From Myxococcota bacterium (GTDB lineage Bacteria; Myxococcota_A; UBA796; UBA9615; JAKLKC01), in contig JAKLKC010000031.1 in the NCBI GenBank assembly GCA_023150875.1, positions 1 to 64,000 of the forward strand: 64,000 nt of DNA, given 5' to 3'. Position numbers and translations under genes: made by a program. The notes below the pieces were generated by a model. It was not told where the DNA came from, did no database searches, and was given only the letters and a program-made list of their open reading frames with translations. Below are positions 8,720-16,560 of the stretch, in pieces; the first letter of the stretch is position 1, and each line of letters opens with the position of its first letter.

Positions 8720-9072
8720 TGTCGGGCGATCCCGGCGAGCGCCGCCCCTGCGCGGGCCTGTGGAACACGCCGATGGTGTACGTCAACGGCGACGTCACCA
8801 CCTGCTGCCTGGACCAGCACCTGCTGAACCGCATCGGCAACCTGAGGGAGCAGAGCCTGAAACGGATCTGGCAGGGGGAGACCGTCCACGCCTGGCGCCT
8901 CGCCCACGTCGAGGGGCGCTACCAGGACAGCGGGCCCTACTGCACCGCCTGCAACTGGCGGAGCGCGGGCACCATGCCCGACGAGAAGATCGAGGCGTGG
9001 CTGGTGGAGACCGGAGAGGCCGGAGCCCTGGCCCGCTGGCGGGCCCGGAGGGGCGACCGGGACGCCGGCTGA
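8719..9072 (+). CDS. Stand-alone SPASM-domain protein (C-terminal partner of protein E)
   Basis: A 117-residue protein with CAGLWNTPMVYVNGDVTTCC near the N terminus and GPYCTACNWRS later, the Cys pattern that binds an auxiliary 4Fe-4S cluster in SPASM domains. It aligns with the C-terminal domain of protein B, including the segment IGNLREQSLKRIW against VGDLKRRSFSEIW in B. It has no radical SAM triad of its own. Its ATG overlaps the upstream TGA by one base, so re-initiation would produce both chains in step. I read it as the detached half of protein E; a sequencing frameshift is the main alternative. Confidence 0.8.
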   Translation: MSGDPGERRPCAGLWNTPMVYVNGDVTTCCLDQHLLNRIGNLREQSLKRIWQGETVHAWRLAHVEGRYQDSGPYCTACNWRSAGTMPDEKIEAWLVETGEAGALARWRARRGDRDAG

Positions 9073-9243
9073 GCCCCTGGACGGGGGAGCCTCCTCCGTT
9101 CGCCTCGTCGACTTCCTCCGGCCCATCCGCGCGGGGCTCCTGGCCGAATCGCCCCGGCTGTGTTATGTGACCGCTCCCGCGCGCGGGGCGCCCCCCGCCT
9201 GGGTTTCGATCCATACCAGAGGCGGACCGGAGGAGACGAACCG

Positions 9244-10194
9244 ATGGCGATCGCGAAGCTGAACCTGGAGGACATCCGCGTGCCCGCCGACGTGCCCGGC
9301 GAGGTGGCCGACGACTACCGTCGCAACCTCCACCGGGCGACCCGGGGCACCGGCCGGCTGATGCTCTTCGCCGGCGACCAGAAGATCGAGCACCTGAACG
9401 ACGACTTCTTCGGTCCCGGGATCCCCGAGGAGGACGCCGACCCCGAGCACCTCTTCCGCATCGCCTCCCAGGGCACGATCGGGGTCTTCGCCACCCAGCT
9501 CGGCCTCGTCACCCGCTACGGGCGCGACTACCCCGACGTCAACTACCTGGTGAAGATCAACAGCAAGTCCCACCTGCTGAAGACCAAGACGCGCGACCCC
9601 CGGTCCTGGGCCCTGAACAGCATCGACCAGGTGCTGGAGACCCGGGAGCGCTCGGGGCTGAACATCGTGGGGGTGGGCTACACGGTCTACGTCGGCTCGG
9701 CCTACGAGCACGAGATGTTCGCCGAGGCCGCCGAGCTGGCCTTCGACGCCCGGGAGGCCGGACTGTTCTCGGTCTTCTGGATGTATCCCCGGGGTCAGTC
9801 GGTGGCGGACGAGAAGGACCCCCACGTGATCGCCGGGGCCGCCGGCACGGCCGTGTGCCTGGGCGCCGACTTCTGCAAGGTCAACTACCCCCAGCGGGGA
9901 TCCGAGCCCCGGGGCGAGCTCCTCCGCCAGGCCGTGAAGGCCGCGGGCCGCACCGGGCTGATCTGCGCCGGCGGCTCGTCGGCGAGCCCCCAGAAGTTCC
10001 TGCAGGACCTCTGGGACCAGATCAACGTCGGCGGGGCCGTCGGGAACGCCACCGGCCGCAACATCCACCAGCGCACCCTGACCGACGCGGTGCGCCTCTG
10101 CGACGCGATCTCCGCGGTGACATACGCCGGCGCCGACGTCGATCGCGCCCTCCGGATCTTCGCGGGCGACGAGAAGTTCTCCCTCCCGGGCTGA
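9244..10194 (+). CDS. DhnA/FbaB-type class I aldolase
   Basis: A 316-residue TIM-barrel aldolase of the DeoC/LacD-like, archaeal-type class I fructose-bisphosphate aldolase family, which also includes 2-amino-3,7-dideoxy-threo-hept-6-ulosonate synthase. Visible motifs are LMLFAGDQKIEH near the N terminus, YLVKINSKSHL, the Schiff-base lysine K212 in GADFCKVNYPQ, and ICAGGSSASPQKF for phosphate binding. ATG 9244 has GGAGG eleven bases upstream. It would cleave or form C-C bonds between a triose and an aldehyde in central metabolism. It lies downstream of the radical SAM operon but after a 171-base gap with a TTATGT box near 9162, so it is probably transcribed on its own. Fructose 1,6-bisphosphate is the most likely substrate, not proven by sequence. 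Confidence 0.85.
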   Translation: MAIAKLNLEDIRVPADVPGEVADDYRRNLHRATRGTGRLMLFAGDQKIEHLNDDFFGPGIPEEDADPEHLFRIASQGTIGVFATQLGLVTRYGRDYPDVNYLVKINSKSHLLKTKTRDPRSWALNSIDQVLETRERSGLNIVGVGYTVYVGSAYEHEMFAEAAELAFDAREAGLFSVFWMYPRGQSVADEKDPHVIAGAAGTAVCLGADFCKVNYPQRGSEPRGELLRQAVKAAGRTGLICAGGSSASPQKFLQDLWDQINVGGAVGNATGRNIHQRTLTDAVRLCDAISAVTYAGADVDRALRIFAGDEKFSLPG

Positions 10195-10349
10195 ACCACT
10201 TCCGCGCCCCCCACCCGCCTCCCAAGAGATCCGCGCCACCGCGGCACCCTCCCCTTGTCGTCCCGCCCCGGCTCTGCTTCAATGGGGCACTGCCGGTGCG
10301 CCCCCGTCCACGACCGACTCCGGGACGCGCCGAAGCCGGAGGTCAATCG

Positions 10350-12176
10350 ATGCCTCGGAACTCCTCCGTGCGCCTGGCGCTGGGCCTCGGCGCGGCGTCC
10401 ACGCTGCCCTTCCTGGGCTGCGGCCCCGACGTCCAGATCACCTCCCAGACGGGCGTCCTGGAGATCTCCCCGAACCTCATCGACTTCGGGGCGATCGCGT
10501 CGGGCACCGAGGCGACCGAGACGGTGAACCTCGACAACACGAGCCCGGACGTCTCCCTGGAGGTGCTCAGCGTGGCCCTCCAGGGCGCCGACGCCGGGAG
10601 CTTCACCATCGTCGAGGGGGGGTTCAGCGGGCGCATCGAGGCGTCCTCGGCGATGCCCCTGAGCATCGCCTTCCACCCCACCACCCTCGGCTTCCTCATG
10701 GCGGAGCTGGTGGTGACCACGGAGGGGAGCGAGGGCAACACGGTCTCCACCATCGACGTGCGCGGCGAGTCCGTGGACGGAGGCCTCCAGGTCTACCCGC
10801 GCGTCGTCGACTTCGGCCCCGTGGACGTCGGGGACTCCGAGGAGGCGGCGGTCATCATCGAGAACCCGACGTCCATCCCCATCGTGATCGACGAGATCGA
10901 CTTCTCGGGGGACGACGGCTTCGACTACGACGCCCCAAGCTACCTCGGCAACCTGCCCTGGACCGTCGATCCCGGTGACCGGATCGACATCGACGTCGCC
11001 TTCGAGGCGGACGGTACGGACCCCGCGTCGGCCGGCCTGACGCTCCTGGGGTCCACCTTCGACGCCATCGACGTCACCCTGCTGGCGAACACCTGCGAGG
11101 GCTCCGCCCACGGCGGGTGGGACCAGGACGGCGACGGGTACCAGACCTGCGGCGGGGACTGCGACGACGGGGACGAGGACGTCTTCCCCGGCGCGGCGGA
11201 GGTGTACGACTCCATCGACAACGACTGCGACGGCATCGTCGACGAGGGCACCGTCGGCTACGACGACGACGGCGACGGGCAGAGCGAGCTCGGTGGAGAC
11301 TGCAACGACGGCGACGCCAGCACTTCCACGGGCGCCGAGGAGATCGCCGACGGCCGGGACAACGACTGCGACGGCGACGTCGACGAGGGCACCGAGAACG
11401 ACGACGGGGACAACGACGGCTACACCGGCGCCGGTGGGGACTGCGACGACGCCGACGCCAACGTCCACCCCGGCATGCCCGAGGACGGCGGCACGGGGAC
11501 CAACCAGGGGGACGGTCTCGACAACGACTGCGACGGGTACGTGGACGAGGGCACCACCGCGTTCGACGACGACGGCGACGGTTACTGCGAGGAGGGCCCC
11601 GTGTGCGTCGGAGGCGCCGATCCCGGCGACTGCAACGACGCCGATCCCGCGGTCTACCCCTCGGCGCCGGAGACCGCCGACGGCAAGGACAACGACTGCG
11701 ACGGCATCGTCGACGACGGCTCGCCGGGGGTGGACGACGACCACGACGGGTACTCGGAGCTGGGGGGTGACTGCGACGACGGCGACAACGACACCTACCC
11801 GGGGGCGCCGGAGCTGCCCGACGGGATCGACCAGGACTGCGACGGCATTGTCGACGAGGGGACGACGGCCTACGACGACGACGGCGATGGCTTCGCCGAA
11901 GCGGGCGGGGACTGCAACGACGGGGACGCCACGATCTACCCCAACGCCGACGAGGACGGGGGGACGGGGACCGACGAGGGAGACGGCCGGGACAACGACT
12001 GCGACGGCATCATCGACGAGCGCACCCTCGACTACGACGACGACGAGGACGGGGTCACCGAGTCCGCCGGAGACTGCAACGACTACGACCCCGACATCTC
12101 CCCCGCCACCATCGAGGTCCCGGGGAACTTCATCGACGACGACTGCGACGGCGAGATCGACGAGTACGGTTTCTGA
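10350..12176 (+). CDS. Lipoprotein with ASH domains and seven MopE metal-binding repeats
   Basis: A 608-residue exported lipoprotein. The signal peptide ends with LPFLGC, a lipobox with the acylated Cys about residue 24. Residues 30-250 form two ASH/choice-of-anchor-D Ig-like domains (ISPNLIDFGAI and VYPRVVDFGPV are their first strands). The rest, from about 255, is seven 45-55-residue repeats of the MopE type (DDDGDG, GDCDDGD, a Pro-Gly pair, DNDCDGIVDEG), each with paired Cys and a Ca- or Cu-binding-like Asp cluster. The start has GGAGG at the right spacing. Such proteins are usually displayed on the outer membrane surface. The extreme Asp content makes it strongly acidic. The bound metal cannot be told from sequence. 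Confidence 0.88.
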   Translation: MPRNSSVRLALGLGAASTLPFLGCGPDVQITSQTGVLEISPNLIDFGAIASGTEATETVNLDNTSPDVSLEVLSVALQGADAGSFTIVEGGFSGRIEASSAMPLSIAFHPTTLGFLMAELVVTTEGSEGNTVSTIDVRGESVDGGLQVYPRVVDFGPVDVGDSEEAAVIIENPTSIPIVIDEIDFSGDDGFDYDAPSYLGNLPWTVDPGDRIDIDVAFEADGTDPASAGLTLLGSTFDAIDVTLLANTCEGSAHGGWDQDGDGYQTCGGDCDDGDEDVFPGAAEVYDSIDNDCDGIVDEGTVGYDDDGDGQSELGGDCNDGDASTSTGAEEIADGRDNDCDGDVDEGTENDDGDNDGYTGAGGDCDDADANVHPGMPEDGGTGTNQGDGLDNDCDGYVDEGTTAFDDDGDGYCEEGPVCVGGADPGDCNDADPAVYPSAPETADGKDNDCDGIVDDGSPGVDDDHDGYSELGGDCDDGDNDTYPGAPELPDGIDQDCDGIVDEGTTAYDDDGDGFAEAGGDCNDGDATIYPNADEDGGTGTDEGDGRDNDCDGIIDERTLDYDDDEDGVTESAGDCNDYDPDISPATIEVPGNFIDDDCDGEIDEYGF

Positions 12177-12231
12177 CCGTCCCCAGAGACGCATCGCCCC
12201 TACCGCCTCCTCCTCCGCCCACAGGCTCCGC

Positions 12232-12260
12232 TGGCCCTGCCGGGGACGCGCCCCTATAAT
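12232..12260 (+). promoter_or_regulatory. Promoter with consensus -10 upstream of the flavoprotein gene
   Basis: TATAAT at 12255-12260 is a perfect -10 hexamer. A weak -35 (TGGCCC, 12232-12237) stands 17 bases before it. It would serve the thioredoxin-reductase-like gene starting at 12305. Confidence 0.5.
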
Positions 12261-12304
12261 CCCGAGACGCGCCCTCGGGCCGAGCCGCCCGCGCGCTGCC
12301 CGGT

Positions 12305-13258
12305 GTGGGGAGTGGAGATGGCCTGCCGAAGGAGACGGGAGGGTTGACCTCGGTCGTCGTCGTGGGTGGAGGGCCCGCCGGCCTCGCCGCGGCGATCTGG
12401 GGCGACCGGCTCGGCCTCGCCACGGACGTTCTGGACGCCGGAGAGCGGCCGGGGGGCCAGCTCCTCCACCTCCGCTCCCCGATCCCCGACTACCCCGGCT
12501 TCCCCGACGGGACGGGGCCCGGGCTCGCCGAGGCCCTCGCCGCCCACGCCTGCAGGGGGTCCTCCCGCATCCACACGCGGGCCGAGGTCGTGGGGATCGA
12601 CGTGGCCCGGCGCGAGGTCGTCCTGGCGGACGGGCGCGTCTTCCGGGGGGATGGGCTGCTGCTGGCCATGGGGTGCGAGGTCCGCCGGCTGGGCGTACGC
12701 GGGGAGGAGCGGCTGGGGGATCGGGGCGTGAGCTGGTCCGCGCCCCAGGACGCCCACCGCCTCCGGGGGCAGTCGGCGGTGGTCGTGGGGGGTGGCGACA
12801 GCGCGTTCGAGAGCGCCCTGGTGCTCGCGGACGCCTGCCGAGAAGTGTCGCTGGTGCATCGGGGAGGCGCCTTCCGCGCCCGGGCCGACTTCGTGCGCCC
12901 CGTGTTGGAGCACCCGCGGATCCGGACGTCCACCCGGACCGAGGTGCTGGAGATCGAGGGGGACGGGAGCGTCGAGGCCGTGCGGCTCCGGAGGCTGCCC
13001 GGGGAAGTCCCCTTCCGCGTGCCCTGCGACGCGGTCTTCATCCGGATCGGCGTGCGCCCGCGCAGCGAGCTCGTCGCGGCCCAGGTGGCGCTGGACGCGG
13101 GGGGATACGTGCTGGTGGACCACGACCAGGGCGTGGGGATCGGTGCGTGGGCCGCGGGGGACCTCTGCACCCCGGAGGCGAGCTCCGTGTCCGCCGCGGT
13201 CGGCCAGGCCATGGTGGCGATGAAGAGGGCCCAGATCCGAGCGCTCTCCGGGGCGTGA
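12305..13258 (+). CDS. Thioredoxin-reductase-like FAD/NAD(P) oxidoreductase lacking CxxC
   Basis: A 317-residue flavoprotein of the low-molecular-weight thioredoxin reductase fold. The N-terminal FAD Rossmann motif is VVVVGGGPAGLAAAI, with GERPGGQLLHL in the FAD-binding region. The second nucleotide site is VVVGGGDSAFESAL, and AAGDLCTPEASSVSAAVGQA closes the FAD domain. In true thioredoxin reductases a redox CATC pair precedes the second Rossmann motif; here the aligned segment reads SWSAPQDAH, so disulfide exchange with thioredoxin is not expected. A ferredoxin/flavodoxin-NAD(P) reductase-like role is a better guess. The usual HRR motif of NADPH-specific enzymes is HRG. TTG 12344, preceded by a purine-rich stretch, is an alternative start. 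It lies about 200 bases upstream of the encapsulin locus and could supply electrons to it, which is speculation. Confidence 0.8.
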   Translation: MGSGDGLPKETGGLTSVVVVGGGPAGLAAAIWGDRLGLATDVLDAGERPGGQLLHLRSPIPDYPGFPDGTGPGLAEALAAHACRGSSRIHTRAEVVGIDVARREVVLADGRVFRGDGLLLAMGCEVRRLGVRGEERLGDRGVSWSAPQDAHRLRGQSAVVVGGGDSAFESALVLADACREVSLVHRGGAFRARADFVRPVLEHPRIRTSTRTEVLEIEGDGSVEAVRLRRLPGEVPFRVPCDAVFIRIGVRPRSELVAAQVALDAGGYVLVDHDQGVGIGAWAAGDLCTPEASSVSAAVGQAMVAMKRAQIRALSGA

Positions 13259-13365
13259 GCCGCCGCCGGCGGTCCTCCAGGTCGCCGGGCCGAGGCCGCA
13301 GGTTATCCATGGGGAGGGGTCGAGGCTCCTGGGGCGCGGGTGCCCTACGGGAGGCGGGAGGGGGG

Positions 13366-13394
13366 TTGACCGCACTCGTCGCCGCTTCGATGAT
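13366..13394 (+). promoter_or_regulatory. Candidate promoter of the encapsulin operon
   Basis: TTGACC (13366-13371), a 17-base spacer and GATGAT (13389-13394) stand about 70 bases before the first gene of the encapsulin pair. The -35 is good and the -10 is moderate. Confidence 0.4.
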
Positions 13395-13465
13395 GCTGCG
13401 ACCATGTCCCGGACGCGCTCGCGCAGCGTGTCCCTACGGGCTCGGGCGGAGGCGGCGGCCCCTCG

Positions 13466-13912
13466 ATGGAAGACCTGTTGGCGATCGCTCGGGAGTTCAA
13501 CCGGACCCTGGAGGGGCTAACCGCTGGCCTCGCCTCGGGCGCCGGTCCCGCCCCCGAGGCCCGCGGCCGGGCCCAGGCCGAGGTGCGCTCCCTCGCCCAG
13601 CGGCTGGACACCCTGCGGGGCACGACGGCGGCGGAGGCGGAGGGCGACGTGCGGCGGGTCTCCGATCACCTCGGCCTCGCCCTGGACCTCCTCACCCACG
13701 CGGACGTGGTGCCGGGCCTGGCCAGCCGCCTGCTGGGGCACGTCCTCGAGGAGCAGTGGGAGATCGTGTCTCACCTGGAGAGGCGGGGCCCCGGGCCTTC
13801 CCCTGCCGGAGCGGGAGCGGCGGCGGGTGGGCCGGGCTCCGGCCCCCGGCCCGGTGGGGGGCGCCCGAGCGAGGTCAACCCCCTGACGGTGGGCGAGCTG
13901 ATCGGTCGCTGA
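13466..13912 (+). CDS. Putative encapsulin cargo protein with C-terminal loading peptide
   Basis: A 148-residue protein of unrecognised family with three parts. Residues 1-107 are predicted helical, with two helices at about 59-80 and 84-107. Residues 108-135 are a Gly/Pro/Ala-rich flexible linker. The end, NPLTVGELIGR, matches the LTVGSL-type cargo-loading peptide by which native cargo binds the inner face of family 1 encapsulin shells. The shell gene begins 58 bases downstream on the same strand, which makes cargo identity very likely. The helical core has His and acidic residues (H68, D74, H78, H92, E95, E96, E99, H103) spaced so that a metal site is conceivable, loosely like encapsulated ferritin helices, but I cannot assign it to ferritin, peroxidase or hemerythrin families. 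No cysteines are present. ATG 13466 is the first start in frame. Confidence 0.82.
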   Translation: MEDLLAIAREFNRTLEGLTAGLASGAGPAPEARGRAQAEVRSLAQRLDTLRGTTAAEAEGDVRRVSDHLGLALDLLTHADVVPGLASRLLGHVLEEQWEIVSHLERRGPGPSPAGAGAAAGGPGSGPRPGGGRPSEVNPLTVGELIGR

Positions 13913-13970
13913 TCGCGGCACATGTGCGGCATGCGGCGCGTGGACGATGGACGCGCCAGGAAGGGAAGTG

Positions 13971-14801
13971 ATGAACGACTTCACGAATCCCCTGCTCGAC
14001 TGGCAGTGGGAAGAGATCAAGCGCGAGGTGGTGGAGGAGATCGCCCGGACCCTGGTGGGGAGGCGCTTCATCCACATCTGGGGCCCCCTCAAGCCGGGGC
14101 TCCAGTACCTCAAGACTGGCCGCTTCGCCAGGGACAACATGGGCGAGATGGGCATGGTCAGCGACTTCGATCCCGCCGCCAGCCACCCCGAGCGGGAGGA
14201 CCTGCTGCCGGTCCCGATGATCTACAAGGACTTCATCTACCACTTCCGGGACATCCACTACGCGCGGGAGCACGGGATCCCCGTCGATCCCACCGTCGCC
14301 ATCCGCGCCGCCCACTTCTGCGCCGACTCCGAGGACCACCTGATCTTCAACGGCAACGCGGCGTTCCGCCAGGAGGGGCTGCTCACCGTCGAGGGGCGCA
14401 ACCGCGTCGAGAGGGGGGACTGGACCCGTTTCGGCCAGGCCTACCGCGACGTGACCCGGGCCATCGAGATCCTCCTGAACAAGAACCTCCACGGCCCCTT
14501 CGCCCTGGTGGTCTCGCCCCGGATCTACTTCCAACTCGCCCAGGCCCACGAGGCGGCCCCCGTGCTGGAGCTGGACACCATCGGGCGGCTCTGCACCGCC
14601 GGGGTGTTCCAGAGCCCGGTGATCCCCGACGCCACCGCGGTCCTCGTGAGCACCGGCAAGCAGAACTTCGACCTGGCCGTCACCCAGGACGCCAGCGTCA
14701 CCTACATGCCGCCGGTGAACATGAACCACCCCTTCCGGGTGCACGAGTCCCTGGCCCTGCGGATCAAGAGGCCCGAGGCCATCTGCACCTTCGAGACCTG
14801 A
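13971..14801 (+). CDS. Encapsulin shell protein (family 1, linocin M18/HK97 fold)
   Basis: A 276-residue encapsulin, the self-assembling shell subunit that forms an icosahedral protein compartment in the cytoplasm. The length matches the 260-290 residues of family 1. Family features in order are an N-terminal helix (NPLLDWQWEEIKREVVEEIA) that lines the lumen and helps bind cargo peptides, RRFIHIWGPLKPG, the CADSEDHLIFNGNAAF segment matching the AEDxxIFxG core, EGLLTVEGRNRVERGDW, and C-terminal strands around DLAVTQDASVTYM. ATG 13971 has AGGAAGGGAAG upstream; ATG 13947 is possible but less conserved. The preceding gene carries the matching cargo peptide. Regulation may involve the palindrome cluster just after the stop. 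Confidence 0.93.
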   Translation: MNDFTNPLLDWQWEEIKREVVEEIARTLVGRRFIHIWGPLKPGLQYLKTGRFARDNMGEMGMVSDFDPAASHPEREDLLPVPMIYKDFIYHFRDIHYAREHGIPVDPTVAIRAAHFCADSEDHLIFNGNAAFRQEGLLTVEGRNRVERGDWTRFGQAYRDVTRAIEILLNKNLHGPFALVVSPRIYFQLAQAHEAAPVLELDTIGRLCTAGVFQSPVIPDATAVLVSTGKQNFDLAVTQDASVTYMPPVNMNHPFRVHESLALRIKRPEAICTFET

Positions 14802-14821
14802 CGGAGCGGTCGGCCCGGCGA

Positions 14822-14880
14822 CGGACTGTCCGGACACTGTCCGAAGATCGGACGGGCCGTCCGGTCCTCGGACGGGACCG
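14822..14880. promoter_or_regulatory. Cluster of CGGAC/GTCCG palindromes
   Basis: Overlapping perfect or near-perfect palindromes follow the encapsulin stop. They are TGTCCGGACA (14827-14836), CGGACA-C-TGTCCG (14831-14843) and CGGACGG-G-CCGTCCG (14849-14863), then another CGGACGG copy and a GGTCC/GGACC pair. Their repetition and overlap suggest an operator array or a composite stem at the transcript end. Neither role can be decided from sequence. Confidence 0.6.
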
Positions 14881-15022
14881 GGGGTCCTCCACGGGCTGCC
14901 TGGCGGGGAATCCCCTCTTGTCCTGAGGAGTTACACTCCTCCCGCCCGCCTGGCACGGCCCGTGCTCCTCGGGGAGGCTCCCGCCCGGGCGCTCCGGGCG
15001 CTCCCGGCCCTGGAATCCCCCG

Positions 15023-16393
15023 ATGTCCCGACCCAAGACCGTCTTCGCGTGCACCGCCTGCGGGCACCAGTCCCCACGATGGATGGGGCGCTGCGCCGGC
15101 TGCGGAGCGTGGAACACCCTCATCGAGGAGGCTGCCCCCTCCCCCGCCGCCGAGGTCCGCCGCACGGTGCGGCCCGCCGACGCCCCCTCCGCCGGACGGG
15201 CCCAGGCCCTGGGGGAGGTCGAGGACGACCCCGAAGACCGGCTGTCCACGACCCTTCCCGAGCTCGACCGCATCCTCGGGGGGGGGATCACCCGGGGCTC
15301 CCTCGTCCTGGTGGGCGGGGATCCCGGTGTGGGGAAGTCCACCCTGCTCCTCCAGGTGGTGGCGGGCCTGGCCCGGTCGGGCGAGAAGGTCCTCTACGCC
15401 TCGGGCGAGGAGTCCGCCGGCCAGGTCAAGGGGAGGGCCGTCCGCCTGGGCCTGCGGGACGAGCCCATCTGGCTCCTCGCCGAGACGGACCTCCAGGAGG
15501 TGCTCCGGGCCTGCGAGCGCCTCTCGCCCTCGCTGCTGGTGGTGGACTCGGTCCAGACCGTGTACACCCCCGAGCTGACCTCCGCACCCGGGAGCGTGTC
15601 CCAGGTCCGGGAGGTGGGCAGCCGCCTGATGTACCACGCCAAGTCGTCGGGGACGGCGGTCATGACCGTGGGCCACATCACCAAGGAGGGGACCCTCGCC
15701 GGCCCCAAGGCCCTGGAGCACATCGTCGACACGGTGGTCTACTTCGAAGGGGACGGGCGCCACCCGTTCCGTACCCTGAGGGTCACCAAGAACCGCTTCG
15801 GCCCGTCGGGAGAGCTGGCGCTCTTCGAGATGGTGGGCGAGGGCCTCCGCGCAGTGCCCGACCCGTCGGCCCTGCTCCTCGCGGAGAGGCCCGTGGGGCG
15901 CCCGGGCACGGCGGTCGCCGCCTGCCTGGAGGGATCTCGCCCCCTCCTCATCGAGGTCCAGGCCCTGGTCGCCCGGGGGATCCCGGGGGCGGCGCGCCGG
16001 ACCGCGGTCGGGCTGGACGGCCCCCGGCTGGCGATGCTGGTGGCCGTCCTCGAGAAGGAGGGGATCCCGCTGTACGACCGGGACATCTTCATGAACGTCG
16101 CCGGTGGCGTGCGGATCACCGAGCCGGCGGCGGACCTGGCGATCCTGGCGGCCATCGCCAGCAGCCTCAGGAACCGGGCGATCCCTGGGGATCTCGCCAT
16201 CCTGGGGGAGGTGGGCCTGACCGGTGAGGTCCGGGGCGTCAGTCGGATGGTGGAGCGGGTGAGGGAAGCGGAGCGCCACGGGTTCCAGAGGGTGCTGGTC
16301 CCGGCCCGATGCCGGGTCTCCGCCGAGGGCTCGGGGACCGAGGTGCTCCCGGTCCCCGGAGTGCGGGAAGCCCTGGACGTCCTCTTCGGCTGA
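15023..16393 (+). CDS. radA: DNA repair protein RadA
   Basis: A 456-residue RadA (Sms), the RecA-like ATPase that promotes branch migration during recombinational repair in the cytoplasm. The N-terminal C4 zinc finger has C10, C13, C24 and C27. Walker A is GDPGVGKST (about 99-107), Walker B is LLVVDSVQT, and the RadA-specific KNRFG motif is in RVTKNRFGPSGEL. The C-terminal Lon-protease-like domain contains MNVAGGVRITEPAADLA. Length and domain order are typical. The ATG at 15023 is supported by the conserved first residues. It lies downstream of the palindrome cluster that follows the encapsulin gene and is likely monocistronic. Confidence 0.96.
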   Translation: MSRPKTVFACTACGHQSPRWMGRCAGCGAWNTLIEEAAPSPAAEVRRTVRPADAPSAGRAQALGEVEDDPEDRLSTTLPELDRILGGGITRGSLVLVGGDPGVGKSTLLLQVVAGLARSGEKVLYASGEESAGQVKGRAVRLGLRDEPIWLLAETDLQEVLRACERLSPSLLVVDSVQTVYTPELTSAPGSVSQVREVGSRLMYHAKSSGTAVMTVGHITKEGTLAGPKALEHIVDTVVYFEGDGRHPFRTLRVTKNRFGPSGELALFEMVGEGLRAVPDPSALLLAERPVGRPGTAVAACLEGSRPLLIEVQALVARGIPGAARRTAVGLDGPRLAMLVAVLEKEGIPLYDRDIFMNVAGGVRITEPAADLAILAAIASSLRNRAIPGDLAILGEVGLTGEVRGVSRMVERVREAERHGFQRVLVPARCRVSAEGSGTEVLPVPGVREALDVLFG

Positions 16394-16433
16394 TCGCCCC
16401 GGCGAGCCCCTCCGCCCGCCCCCGGCGCCCAGG

Positions 16434-16461
16434 TTGACGTGCTGGGACGGGCGGTTAGGGT
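16434..16461 (+). promoter_or_regulatory. Candidate promoter
   Basis: TTGACG (16434-16439), 16 bases, then TAGGGT (16456-16461), about 100 bases before the small gene at 16561. Confidence 0.35.
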
Positions 16462-16560
16462 TCCGGCGGATCATGGACCGGATCCACCCGAGAGAACCCG
16501 GAAATCACCGGGGATCCGTGTCGAGGGGTGCCCCCGCAGGCGCCCCTCGGGGGGACTGCG

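Noticed and set aside
8700-8730. Programmed -1 frameshift joining the radical SAM barrel and SPASM halves
   Set aside because: No slippery heptamer or downstream stem is evident; the overlapping TGATG favours re-initiation, though a sequencing error is not excluded.
13466-13912. Assigning the cargo as an encapsulated ferritin
   Set aside because: His/Glu spacing is only loosely similar and the defining ExxH arrangement is not matched, so a family name would be unsupported.
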